A DNA stretch of 64,000 nt from Microstegium vimineum (taxonomy: Eukaryota; Streptophyta; Magnoliopsida; Poales; Poaceae), in the NCBI GenBank assembly GCA_022036555.1, contig CM039124.1, forward strand, positions 52,477,882 to 52,541,881, given 5' to 3'. The notes under the pieces were generated by a model, which was not told the DNA's origin, did not search any database, and saw only the letters and a list, made by a program, of their open reading frames with translations. The stretch's first letter is position 1; each line of letters opens with the position of its first letter. The translations under genes were made by a program, and so were the position numbers. This document shows, piece after piece, positions 1 through 11,897 of the stretch.

Positions 1-728
1 ACCGCTACCGCAGCAGCAGTCCAGCAAGTCACGTCGCGGCGGCTCCGCTACGGACCATCGAACCAATCACTCAATCGGTACTGCAGACCGGCGACTGCGG
101 GTTCCCTTTCAGGCGACTACGGTATAGTAGATATGATCGATGTGGCCTATGGTGTGGGCGTCGTGGACTCGTGGGTTAGTCAAGCACTGATCAAGCTTGC
201 TAGGACGGGAAAAAAAACCCTATCATGTTCTGTTCGTACGGAGTTGCCTATCACGTTCGTCGGGCTGCTGGTTCAGTCGTTCAATCTAATCACGCGTCCT
301 CTTCTCCGGAGCTCGGGCGATTGCCTTTTTTCAGCGAGGCGCGCGCGAGATGCTCCGTTGTCCATCCCTAACCCCGATGGCGCGCGACGATGACGATGTT
401 CGCTGGACCGGCCAGTTTAGGCGATACGCACGCACGGACGTTCGGGCGCGTGGCGTGCGAACACATACGAGCCCATGCGGTGGAACAGCGTTTGTGCGGC
501 CTACACCGTAGAATGGATGTATTATGTATAGACAATAGTCTTATATGTACAAAAATATGTGATAATTTAAACATAATACTCCGTGAACGACGTGAACGAT
601 GATTTAATTAGAATGGAGTACATATCTAAGTGCACACCAGAGAAGTGGAAACGACGTGAACGATGATTTAATTTATACCGTTTTGTATTAAGTCTTCTCC
701 GTCACCTATAAAAGGTGAATAAGCAATG

Positions 729-772
729 CAAGCAGTGCTCTTTTTTTTTTTTGAGAGTCAAGCAGTGCTCTT
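729..772 (-). mobile_element. Tail-only retroposed micro-insertion 1
   Basis: A 14-bp direct repeat (CAAGCAGTGCTCTT at 729-742 and 759-772) flanks a 16-bp insert (743-758) made of T10 followed by GAGAGT. On the minus strand this is a six-base head and a poly(A) tail. The T tract abuts the left repeat, as expected for target-primed reverse transcription of a minus-strand insert. The source element cannot be identified from so little sequence. Confidence 0.6.
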
Positions 773-948
773 CTGACACAGCGAGTCATTAAGGATCAAC
801 GTGATGTTTGGTTCATTCCAACTTTCCAAGGTGACACAGATGTTAATGAAATTACTTCTAATCTTCTCTTTTGCCATAACGTCCGCAGGTTCAATATTTA
901 TGTTTGCTTCACCAGCTTGCCAACCAAACTGCTTCCTAGAATTAACCT

Positions 949-1050
<102 letters not shown>

Positions 1051-1987
1051 TTGACGATGGACTGCAAATGTTTTTCTTTTTTCTTTTTGAGATTACAACT
1101 GGGGGTTTTTAGAGTGAGAAATTATAGTCACGGGGTTACAAAATGCATATCCCGAGAAAAAGGCATAGAAATTTTCAGCTTTTGTCGTTTTCTTCGGGAC
1201 GACCAACAAGCTCAGCACACAACAATTTTTGGATCTTCCGTTCGACTGTTCCAGGCTTCCAGCCCGCAGCCTGCTGGGCCGCTTGAGCGCCGTGGAGGCA
1301 GGAGGAGGGAGAAACGGATCCCACATCCAAAGGCCCAGACAGTGAAGAAGGGGAAAGGGAACCATCAGTTGGGCCCTATGGCCCGTTTGGTAGGGATTCA
1401 AATTTCGTTAAAAAGATTTTAGATTTACATTCTCCTATAAGAAATATTTTAGATGACAAATTAGAATCACTAGACTATTTAGATGCATAATCTTTTTAAT
1501 ATGAATCTATGCTTTCATCAATTCACATTAATAGATAGAAAATTTTAATATATATTTTTTAAAAAAACATTAATGTATCTTGCAAATTGCACCAAACTTG
1601 ATATTGCATTTGGAGTGAATTTGCTAGCTTGACATAGTGCAAACCCAACCATAATACATTGGGTAGGCGTTAAGATAATACTTAGATATCTAAATAGCAC
1701 CCAAGATCTCGGTCTATATTTCCCAAAGAATTAGGACCTAAGATTGATTGTCTATACATATGCTAGATATTTGTCTGATCCGCATAATGCAAGATCTCAA
1801 ACTGGTTGTGTTTCTCTGTGGTGGTACTGATATATCCTAGACATCTTGCAAACAAATCTTGGTAGCACCATCTACAAAACCACTCAAAGATTATTGCGCT
1901 ATAGGAAGCCGCACGTGAATGTGTTTGGCTACGGCAGATGACTAACCATATCCAGAAGTCGTGTGGTATTAGTAATGTTAATACCCC

Positions 1988-4909
1988 TGTTGGCACAAAT
2001 TATGATCATCTTTTACATAGCTAAAATGTTGCCACCAACCCAAGGATCAAGGATAAACAAACACATCATGAGCAATTTTTATCAAATAACTAGTTCCACA
2101 TGTCCATGAGTGTTTGAGTGCAGGAATGAACAAATGAAGCAAATGAGAGCCGGTAGGACCCACATAGGGGGTCGGCCGACCACCCTATGAGCCCACCAGG
2201 CTCTCCACTCTCGGCCATGATCCAAGAGAGACACTCTAGAGTGAAATCCATCCATTGGATCACTATGTGTTTCCTCTCAACGGCTCACAAGAATAGCACA
2301 TGAATTAATGGGCCCACACCAAGGAGATAAACGTGACAACTACCTTAGAACCAACAATTAGCATCAATGACAAGCGGGGCCAGCATCAGGACAACAAAGG
2401 TGGGCCAGAACTCCCAGGGGGGGTCGGCCGACCTCTACTTGGGCCCACAAGGCCCCCATTTGGTCCCTGACCAGTGGGTCCACTTCCAGGAGGTCAGAGG
2501 GGGGCCCACCTGCCATAGGGCAGTCGGCCGACCGCCTCTATAGGTCGGTTGGCTCCCCCCAACCGCCATACCACTCCACACATGGTGGAAATCACAACCA
2601 TCCACTCCTTGGTCGGTTCTAAGGCGGTTTGATCCAACGGTGGAGGATGGGAGGCCCTGGATCACTGACGTGGCGCTGGATGAGCCCCTACTCCACCCCC
2701 TACTATAAATAGAGGGCCATACCCCCCTCTCTAAACATGAAGAAGAAGTCTACAAGCTATATTCCTTAGATTGTTCTAGGAGTTAGTCTAGTGTGGGAGT
2801 TAGAGTTGAGTCGAGCTGTGCTCGGGATTTTCGGAGTTGTCTTTTGGAGAGTCTGGTATAGCTCTTGTATCTTTCCTTCTTTGTAAGACTTTATCTTTAT
2901 CAATATATATATCTTTCTCTTTACTTTACTTAGTATTTACTTTGAGCATTTCTATACTAGATATAGTCTTGTTGTATGCTTTTGCTCTTTAATAGTCTTT
3001 ATATCCATAGTCTGTGATCCTTGTGACCTTTCCCGTATGCGATTATTGCATGTCATAGGGTGCTTTGATTATAGATCGTAGTCAAAGTAGTAAGTTGTGT
3101 GTAAGCGTGATGCTTATACATCATCTTATCCTTGGTTATTGGTTGCTGCACGGATTGTTTGTGGTAGCTAGCAAGAGGTGACAGTCTTGTCTAGCCGTTG
3201 TATTCCACCACGTGTTTATAGGCAAGTTCTTAAAAGGTAAGGCCCCCGTAAGAAGAGGGCGTGGTCCGGTAGGAGTTTTGTCCTCCTACTGATCTATCCC
3301 CTCGCCTAGCATACTTGTATTGAAGAGGCAAACTATAGTGTTTAGACTAGTTAATTAGCTAAGTATATTGAAGTAGAGTGAAGTACATAGGAGTCTCTTT
3401 ACTCTTCTCGTTGTCCTCCCACCTAGCTAGTCTTTCTAGTCCATTTTAAGTATCCTTTACCGTAGCTTCTTTATTTCATCAACCCCTTCCTATCACATAT
3501 ATTATTGGGTATATGCCCTAGAGGTAATCATAGAGATGATTGTATTTCCTTGTATCCATGACATGTTATGAGTTCAATGAATATCCATTAAAGACAACTT
3601 GTATCGATAAACAATTATGTGAATTGTTTGTGAAACTCATTTACTTGTATGGTTATTCTAAAGTTGTCTCTGATTGGAGTTCGTGCTAGAATGTGTATGA
3701 ATATTAGATCAACACATTATTAGTTGATGACTATGTTTCACAAGTCATGGACATGAGATGTCAAACTAATAATGTGGGCACATGTAGGACATGGTGCTGG
3801 ACAGACCCGATATGAGATTGTCTCTATACACATCGTGTACGTTATGTCCTTAGACCTGAGATTGTCGTATGTACTCAAGATGTGAAATGACCTAACCTAG
3901 GACTACCAAACGCTACTCCGTGACTGGGTAGTTATAAAGGTAGCTTTCGGGTTTGTCAGGAAACATGCTGTGAGACATAGTCAATCAAGATGAAATTTGT
4001 CACTCTCCATATGAGAGAGATATCACTGGATCACTCAAATGATTAGATCATGAAATGCATGGCCGTGCTTGGGTTAAGTGTTAATCCACGAGTTGAACCA
4101 AATATCATGAGACAAAGGAATAACATGCATATTGAATTGTGGTGGTTCGTCTGATATGATCATAGCGTATGCATAGGAGTTGACACGCCTTGCTAGATAC
4201 TTAGGCCATGTATATGTGTGCGTGAGCCCATAGGGTCGCACGCTTAAGGGGCTGGAAGCCTAATTCGGGTTGGATCCGAATTAGACTAGGTTTAGGGTTG
4301 CTAATGGGCCTCCAACGTGAGAGCTCATTAGGACGCCTATATAAGCAAGGGGTGGGCGCGGGGTGAGATACTCACGTCCTTTTGGCAACCGCTGTCGCCC
4401 TCCCCACGTTCGCGTCTAGTACTCCTCGCGGACCTAGCAGTCCGGAGGCGTGACGCTTCTTCCCTGCACGTGTGGGATTCCTCGGAGGTGCTGCATCTGG
4501 AGCACAAGGACGAACCGCGAGTAGGAGACGTTGAGACGGACGACCTCGCAACTGCATGGCACTGCTGCGACGCGCACGACTACACCAAGTCGCTTCCGCT
4601 GCACCTGCGCGTCTAGTGGTAACCCCGTGATCTATAACTAGCACTAATTCCTTGTTTATGGGGTAGAAAAAATTTGTTTTCCGGCTAGCGTAACAACCTC
4701 ATAACCCTACATATATCATTTACCCCTCTATACTAGTTGGTACTAAGTTGAGGTGCTCTCTAGGATTTCTCTCTAATTATCATTTCTAGCAAGGCTTTCC
4801 TTTGGGATAATATAAATTACGATACCTTGGAATACTCCTAGGTGAAGTGCTACAACAGTATAATCTGTGCGCTTGCGGATTTATCCAATAGTCATAAGAA
4901 ATACCAACA
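1988..4909 (+). mobile_element. Solo LTR A, interrupted by solo LTR B
   Basis: The element starts TGTTGG (1988) and ends CCAACA (4909), and is flanked by the 5-bp duplication ACCCC (1983-1987 and 4910-4914). Taking out the insert and one duplication copy restores continuity of the surrounding copia RNase H reading frame, which fixes both borders. Without the nested LTR B it is about 1.7 kb. A CTATAAATAG box lies at 2703-2712. No internal gag or pol sequence is present, so it is a solo LTR left by LTR-LTR recombination. The repeated gtcggccgacc motif (around 2171, 2423, 2522) is part of the LTR. Family not identified; LTR size suggests Ty3/gypsy but this is a guess. Confidence 0.85.
3503..4711 (+). 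mobile_element. Solo LTR B, nested in solo LTR A
   Basis: A 1209-bp segment beginning TATTGGGTATATGCC and ending CCCTACA, flanked by TATAT (3498-3502 and 4712-4716). The first dinucleotide is TA instead of the canonical TG, consistent with one G-to-A transition. A CCTATATAAG promoter-like box lies near 4337. No internal region is present. The left and right flanks join into a continuous LTR A sequence once it is removed. It is the youngest layer of the stack at 1.6-5.7 kb. The minus-strand frame at 4372-4644 is part of the LTR and probably non-coding. Confidence 0.8.
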
Positions 4910-5686
4910 ACCCCGACCATTATTTATGATGATAATGCAGCATGTGTTGCACAAATGCAAACGGGCTATATTAAGAGTAATATGAATAAGCATTTATCTC
5001 CTAAAATTTACTATACTCATGAACTCCAGAAGCAGACTGAGATAAATATCTTGAAAGTCCAGTCATGTGACAATGTAGCAGATTTGTTCACTAAGTCTTT
5101 ACCAGCTACTGCATTCAGAAAATGTATTCATGATATTGGTATTAGACGACGGAAAGATTTGCAAAGTTCAGGGGAGATCGCCCCCGAATTGCCCTTGAAA
5201 ACGGGTCTAGAAGATCCTAAAGATTATAAAATGTCTTTAAGACAACCGTTGTACTCTTTTTTCCATAAATGAATTTTCCAGAAGTTTCTCATAATAGTTT
5301 TTAATAAGGCAACAAGTGCAATACATCTAGCAACACTATGTTCTCTTTCTCAATATTTTTCCCACTGGGTTTTAGGAGTTTTAATGAGCCATGAGTTGAT
5401 CGTGATATTCTTCTAAGGGGGAGTGTTGGGAAACAATAACCCTAAGAGATAATTATATGCTCATACCAAATATACCCCTGAAGGGTTAAGACTATATAAA
5501 GGAACATGTACCCATCTATAATGAATAAGAGAGAATACAAGTTCCACAATATTGACTCTCATTTGTTCATCTGTTGTGCTATTGGGAAGGGAGAGGTGAG
5601 ATTATCTACATCTTCTTCACGTCTTATCTGCTGCGGGTTGGGAAGGGAACTAGATCAAGTATCTGTAGTAGCTCCGTTGTTTAACA

Positions 5687-7285
5687 GTACTATAGTACGC
5701 CCTGGGTTATTGTCTCGACCGTAGTAAGAGTATGTACGTATTGTACGTGTGTTGCATCCTTGGTTCACGATTTTGTGGCCAGTACTCAAATAAATGAATT
5801 TCTACGATAGAGTATTATAAAGTTGAATAACTTTATAATTAGTGGATTTTAATTTCTAGTGGAAAAATACATGGTCCTTAGGTTAGCAAAATAAAAATGT
5901 TCGAGCAGTGAGGTGAAGTTCTATATATTGTTACTACTAACTTTTAGTCATACATGCAGATAAAATATATAGGAATACTATAATATGCTGAAGTTGTAAG
6001 TTGTATTATCCATTTCTATGACCATGGGTCGTAGCCCCGATCAAAAGATCCAGAAAATGTCAGTCTTAAACAAAAAGGCTCCCAACTTTGAGTAGCTCTA
6101 GCCTCCCCTCCTATCACTACGACCAGGGTTTGAAGTATCCGATCAAAAGAAAATGTCAGTCCTAAACAAAAAGGGTCACAACTTTGAGTAGCTCCAGCCT
6201 CCCCTCTGCTTGGAGGCCTCTCATAACGCTGTGTAGAAACATCGGGAATACCATGTATAGCAGTATTGCGATATCAGCTCGAGTGAACTCCTGTGTCGCT
6301 ACACCGGTGAAGTTGTCCACCGTCACTACATCCTCCATTGCTTTGAGACATTGCGAATGAACCGAGGTACTTTTGTTGTACTACGACTAGAGAAGTATCG
6401 TAGAGCTTTACGAGCTTGCGCCAACGATACTGCGTAAACAACAACATGAGTTTAGTAAGATTAGAGGGGAGTGGGACTCAGTGCTAGTTGTGTGATAAAC
6501 GACTGTAAAAACGGAATAACGATGTACCTACAATTTTGTGAAATATCATGCCAATCAGGAGGAAATGCCATTCCATTTCGGATGTTGAGCAAACTAGAGT
6601 AGTCCAATATATGCAAAATGTATGTCAGTTCATTGTAGATCCGTAAATTGAGACCCAATCGGTTCTCAACCGGAACCGGGCTCGGGTGATTCACAATCAA
6701 TGACATCATCTCTTAACCTTCAATCTCTATTACCAAGAACAATCCCAGGGATACCTCCTCCGGAATCTAACAACCTTTGAGTATGTCATTCCAGAATACT
6801 TGAGCAAATTGTTTCATATTTCCGTTGACGCTTTGTTTCCTAGCAGATTCCTTCTCCGTGAAGTCAATCAAACTATTCTGATAGACAACTCTACTCATGA
6901 AGGTTCGCCTGTGGTGGTATCCAACACAAAGTTGTATGCATAGAGCTTGTAAAAGGATAACCCCTTCTTGATCATTGTGTCACAAATAACAGCGCGTGCC
7001 CTCATTAAGACTTGCGCTTTTCGCGCCAACATACTGTATTCATTGAGTGGGTGTGTGTGGATTTGTCATCCATCTACTTAAAGCTATGGACGAGGTACGT
7101 CTTTGACAACCCTACGCAATGGTTCCTTAGCGCCTTGAATTGGAGTTGCACGGGGTCTACCACGCCGGCTCAGACAATCGAATCATGTTGGACGAATTGT
7201 CTCAGGCTCACTGCAATCTTCTTGACTTCCGTCGCCATCCTCCAAATGCTCCTGCGGCAGGGAAGAAAGAAAACATGGGGACCAA
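5687..7285. other. Intergenic with a direct repeat and possible gene debris
   Basis: A 5694-5770 segment is about 75-80% similar (judged by eye) to 11698-11775. Two diverged direct copies of about 70 bp lie at 6038-6112 and 6141-6207, sharing atgtcagtc, aacaaaaagg and aactttgagtagct. On the minus strand, 6163-6360 can be read as an uninterrupted frame containing MEDVVTVDNFTGVATQEF, and 6461-6709 is also open, but neither matches a family I recognise. These may be debris from a transposon or gene. Nothing here is supportable as an intact gene. Confidence 0.5.
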
Positions 7286-8289
7286 TGAAGAATCATGGCC
7301 CCATTGGTTTAGGCGATTAACGACAATGCTAGATCATTATGCCTAACGTGTATTTTGCAGAGGCAATCTCGATTAAGTTAGGTCATGAGTGATGCTAGAT
7401 GAATGAGCTTTATGGATGAGTAGTGGCAATCTCCCCCTTGATCAGTGAAGGTTTCAGTGCATTTGTGAGCTCCGGACCAGGGAAAATGGTTCGACGGACC
7501 CAACCCTAGAGTGGTCTGACGGTGCGTAGAAAAGGGAAAAAGCACAAAACGACTAGTTGGAGAGGTGGAGACTATATATAGTTGCTCATCTCGTCCAAGT
7601 TAGCCCTCTTGGCCATTGTTTCAGCTAAAGGAAGCTTGATAAAGTTCTTGGAGAGCCAAGGGCCTAGTGAGAAAGAGATTTGAGAGATCCTAAGCTTGTT
7701 CTTCATCCCTAGGGTGATTAGGAGTGACATGTGTGCATCCATCCACCTTCCTAGCCTTGAGTGGGTCAAGTGAAGGTCTTGTGCTTATTACTCTTGGTGA
7801 TCGATAGCACCTAGACGGTTTGGTGGTGATCGGAGGAAGGTGATCGCCAGAATATTGTTGGCGGCCCTTCTCCAACTTCGTGTGATCAGTTGTGGGCGAT
7901 TCACCGAGCCGGAGCGGCGAAGAATCAGCTCGTAGAGAGCACTCGGTCCTTGCGCGGATCGAGGGGGAGATATACCTTGCGAGGTGCTCCAACGAGGACT
8001 AGGGGGGAGTGTCGACTCCTCGATACCTCGGGAAAACATCGCGTGTCAACTTGATCTCTATCCATAGCTCTTTACTTTCCCGCATTTACATTCCGCTCTT
8101 GTTCTTACCTTTCCACTAGAATTGTGTAGGTTGTTCTTTCAATTATATGCCTTGCTACCGTTTTCTAGTTAGGATACACATTCTATAGGCACTAGGGGGT
8201 GATTGACATTGTTAGGCTTTTACATTTTGTCTTAGAAATTTAAAAGAAGCCCAATTCACCCCCCCCTCTTGGGCATCTTGATCCTTTCA
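7286..8289 (-). mobile_element. Solo LTR C (minus orientation)
   Basis: Read on the minus strand it begins TGAAAGGATCAAGATGC at 8289 and ends TTCTTCA at 7286, flanked by ACCAA on both sides (7281-7285 and 8290-8294). The cacccccccctct stretch just inside the 8289 end, a landmark of large grass LTRs, corresponds to agagggggggtgaat on the minus strand. Length 1004 bp, with no internal domain. Its leading edge is similar to that of solo LTR D (37812), so the two may belong to related families. Confidence 0.75.
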
Positions 8290-8740
8290 ACCAATGTTTC
8301 TGCCAAATCACTTCATCGTCTATTGGGTTAATTATCCAATCCAAACACTACTAGTAAGAATACCATGAAACACTAATCGAAATTAGAGGACATAACACCA
8401 ATGCAACAGACCTTTCGCCAAAATCCATAATTACTAAACTTTTATTAGAATAAAGATGGGCACAAATTTTAAGCACACAAACAATCTATTTGCACATTTA
8501 ATTATGTTTCTTTGTACTATTTTGCTAGCAGGCTCGAACTCTCCCACTACACAACAGATGGTTCAAGAACTTGTAGAGCTCCTATATGTACATGCAGTTT
8601 CAAAAGTCCAATCTATATCACCAAAACAATGTTCGCCCAATGAACCATGCACATCAACCTTTCTATCTCCATAAAGGAGAATTCATCAAACTTGTCCGAT
8701 CGCTAACAATGTCAGACTGAAATCCCTCCAACATGGTTAG
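8290..8740. other. Intergenic, nothing recognised
   Basis: This AT-rich interval separates solo LTR C from the LINE remnant. It has an open frame at 8456-8674 with no recognised motif, so I do not call it a gene. It could be decayed 5' LINE sequence. Confidence 0.4.
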
Positions 8741-10790
8741 AAAAGGGGCATTTGGCAGTTTATACATATCTTTCCTGCATACGAAGCACAATAGTCAGTA
8801 TCCATGACAACTTTAGGAATGTGCAACTGGCATGCAAGGTGATCCATCGGAAAGGCACACCATGTATGCTTTTGAAGATCGATATTGCGAAAGCCTTCGA
8901 TGCAGTGGCTTGGCCATTCCTCTTAGAACTCCTTCAACACATGGGTTTTGGCCGTCGATTCCAGAAGTGGATCTCGACTCTTTTATCAACCTCCAACACG
9001 AAAATCATGCTGAATGAGAAGCCTGGTAGGCGTATATGCCACGCAAGAGGCCTGCGGCAAGGTGATACGCTATCACCAATGCTCTTCGTGCTGGTTATGG
9101 AGGTCCTGAATCGTTTTGTGGGTTGGTTGGAGTCCAGAGGATTGCAGTCGCCAATACCTGGGCTGGTTGGTCAGCGCGTGAACCTGTATGTAGATGACTT
9201 GGTGCTTTTCATTTCGCCCTCAGAAGCTGACCTCACTGCTGTACGTGCAGCCCTCGACATCTTCAGGTTGGTGTCAGGTTTGATTGCCAATCTTGACAAG
9301 AGCTGCGATTCCCATACGATGTAGAGTTGATGACGCCACCTTGGTGCAAGAGATTCTTGCTTGTCGTATGGAAGCGTTTCTCTGTCGTTACCTTGGCATC
9401 CCCCTTTCAATCTTCCGCCTTCGGAGAGCGGATGAGCAACCTTTAATTGACAAAGTGGCGGCAAGGATTCCTGCTTGGAAAGGTAATCTGCTCAACGTTG
9501 CGGGCAAAACGACGCTGGTCAAAGCTATGCACTCAGCGATCCCGATTCACACGTCGGTAACGCTATGCTTGTCACCTTGGGCATTGTACGCCATTGACAA
9601 GCTTCAACGTGGTTTCATCTAGGGCGGGACGGACAAGGTAACTGGGGGCGCTGCAAGGTCGCTTGGTCGACTGTCTGCTGACCAAAAGCTTGGTGGGCTG
9701 GGTGTCTCTGATCTCCGGCGTACTGGTGTTGCGCTAAGAGCAAGATGGGTAGGGAAGGAGCGACAACAAGGCCTTCACCCGCAGACTAATGAACGCGTTG
9801 TGCTAGGCCACTTTCAGTCAGCAACAACCTTCAACCTTGGTAATGGCGAGTCAATTTTCTTCTGGATGGATAGGTGGCTATCGGGGGAGAGTTTCCAATC
9901 TTTAGCGCCTACTATATTTGCTACTGTCAAACCAATGAAGCGCAAGATCACCATGGCGGAAGCCATGGTCAACAACGAATGGGCGTGACATATCTCCGGT
10001 CCGGTAACTATGCAGATAGCAGTGGAAGTGACCACCATCTGTGATCGGCTGGATGAGGTGCTTCTCACTAAACACTCGGACACCTTCGTCTAGCGTTTCT
10101 CGGTGGACCAATGTTACTCGGTAGCTTCAGCCTTTGCAGCAATTCACTTTGGCTCAACGCAGATGCTTGGGGTTCGGCTGATTAGGATGACCCAGGCGCC
10201 ACCTAGTGTTCGCTTCTTCTTCTGACTTCTCATGCATGGTAGGTGTTGGACGACACACCGAGATGGCGGCATGGCCTGCAGGATTCCAACACCTGCATTA
10301 TGTGTGACCAGGCCATTGAAACAATCGACCACATTATTCCCGGGTGTAGTTTTAGTAGATTGGTCTGGTACCTTTGTCTCTACTGGACCAGCCTTCTCTC
10401 TTGTGTCAGCCCAAGGGAAGAACCTGTGATCCAATGGTGGATGTATCAGAGGAAGAGAGTGCCAAAGCCGCTGTGCAAAGGGTTTGATTCGATGTTCTTT
10501 CTAGTCAGTTGATTGATCTGGAAGGAGAGGAATGCTAGAATTTTCAATGCAATGGCTTCGTCTCAGCAATAGCTGGCTGAACTTGGCAGAGACGAGGCAA
10601 TGGCGTGGTGTTCGGCCGGGTTCCGATACCTACGTGTGCTTCTGACCGCTGTTAGTTAGCTGTCGCTGCTCTACCCCTCTGTGTCCCCAAGTTGTAACCA
10701 TGTAATACTTCACTGATGGCTGATGCTATGTTGGTGTGGGTTCTGGGGGACGTGGTAACCCGGGTTACCAATCCTCTATGCTTGTACTTT
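8741..10790 (+). pseudogene. Broken LINE (non-LTR retrotransposon) reverse transcriptase
   Basis: 8752-9310 encodes the RT palm of a plant L1-type LINE: LLKIDIAKAFDAVAW, GLRQGDTLSPMLF and the catalytic block LYVDDLVLF. The frame then shifts; 9284-9622 continues with CRYLGIPLS and AWKGNLLNVAGKTTLVKA, and 9800-9988 with NGESIFFWMDRWLSG. 10243-10512 contains the zf-RVT zinc-binding region (CIMCDQAIETIDH). At least two frame changes and several stops make it dead. There is no RNase H domain, unlike the LINE at 46.5 kb. The 5' part (endonuclease, ORF1) is absent. The 3' end is probably near 10790 but I found no clean poly(A) or target duplication. A 16-bp perfect palindrome lies at 10754-10769. 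Confidence 0.85.
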
Positions 10791-10813
10791 GTTAAAACAT
10801 TCATGTCTGTTTA

Positions 10814-11534
10814 GAGCAACTCCAATAGTTTGCTAAAAGGACTTGGCATCCTAGGATTTTTGCCAAAAACAAAAAAATAAGCCTCCAACAAGTTGGCAAA
10901 AGTAGTTGGCATTTTTGGGAACTTGGCATCCTAGGCCCTTCCACGCGCATATTTGCGCGAGCTTCGTCGCTTGCCATCGCGAATTCAGGCGACGCCGCTG
11001 GTTCTCCCCCGCGCGCGCAGCGGTCCCGCCTTTCCTTTCCCAGGCGCGCGAACAGACACGCACGAGCGCTCGTGTGCAAAATCGTCCTACAGATCGATCA
11101 TCGTCGTACAAACCGCCGACGCCCTTCATCTTCAAGCATCGTCACGAGTTGGAGGAGACGGCCGGATCGCCGCCGACAACGTGAGCAGAGAAGGTAGGTT
11201 CTTCCCTCGATCTCGTTTCTTCTGACAGGGTACCGGTATTGCTAGGAGTAGGCATGGATGGAGGGGCGACGGTAGAGAGAGGAAGAGATGGGCGGCACGC
11301 ATGGAAGGAAGAATGGGCGGCGGAGGAACCAATCGGCGGTCGCGGCCCTGTACACGAGTGGAAGAAGGAAGGCCACCGTGCAACCTCCTGTCGTGCGAGA
11401 TGATGGGCCGACACAACCTCATGTGGGCCATCAATTTTCAATTTGCCAAGCCTAAATAGCAAACTATTGGAGAAGACCTTTTTTTCACTTGACATTTGGT
11501 TTTAAGACTTGACAAAACTATAGATTTGTTGCTC
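10814..11534. mobile_element. PIF/Harbinger-like element with GC-rich cargo
   Basis: Ends GAGCAAC...GTTGCTC form terminal inverted repeats that also share CTCCAATAGTTTGCTA on both arms. Each end is flanked by TTA (10811-10813, 11535-11537), the target duplication typical of PIF/Harbinger transposons. Length 721 bp, and no transposase, so it is non-autonomous. The AT-rich arms enclose a GC-rich core (about 10940-11440) with the composition of grass 5' exons and a GGTAGGTTCTTCCCTCGATC stretch at about 11190 that looks like a 5' splice site. The core may be captured host gene sequence; several mutually overlapping open frames exist but none is recognisable. Confidence 0.7.
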
Positions 11535-11897
11535 TTAATGCAATACACGCTTAGGCGTGTTCTAGAAAAAAGGTATAAAATTTAGACACGTGAAAACAAA
11601 CACCACGAGTAGGCCTTCCTTGTTCCTTTACGTACCGCGCGCGCGTCCGGTTCGATCGGATGCCGGCAAGCAGAGGTGTATATGTATCTTGCTTGCACGT
11701 ACGCCCCCGTTTATTTGCTCGATCGTAGTAGGAGTACGTACTGTACGTGCCTTGCGTTGCGTCCTTGGTCCACGCTCGCTTGAGTGCTACGCTTCCGCTT
11801 CAATAGCCGCCGCGCCGGTTCGGGCAAGGACAGCCGCTGGCCGGGGTATACTCTCGGCCTCGGCGTAAATGCAAACGAAATGGGCACCCAGATCCGA

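Larger units (their letters stand above)
1568..5686 (+). mobile_element. Decayed Ty1-copia remnant, split by a nested LTR
   Basis: Segments 1568-1987 and 4915-5272 encode the end of a copia polyprotein: the reverse transcriptase/RNase H linker (YLANCTKLDIAF-like), the SDPHNARSQTG block, the DDNAACVAQ block, HELQKQTEIN and ADLFTKSLP. Several in-frame stops interrupt it. A purine-rich tract (AAGGGGGAG, 5415-5423) precedes a 3' LTR beginning TGTTGGG at 5424. The LTR has a TATATAAA box at 5493-5500 and probably ends in TTAACA at 5686 (263 bp). The 5' half of the element is missing; similarity starts abruptly near 1568. Solo LTR A (1988-4909) sits in the RNase H region. The right edge is supported because sequence from about 5694 matches unrelated intergenic DNA at 11698 onward. 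Confidence 0.85.

Noticed and set aside
4372..4644. 90-aa minus-strand frame
   Set aside because: Lies wholly inside solo LTR B and has no recognisable motif.
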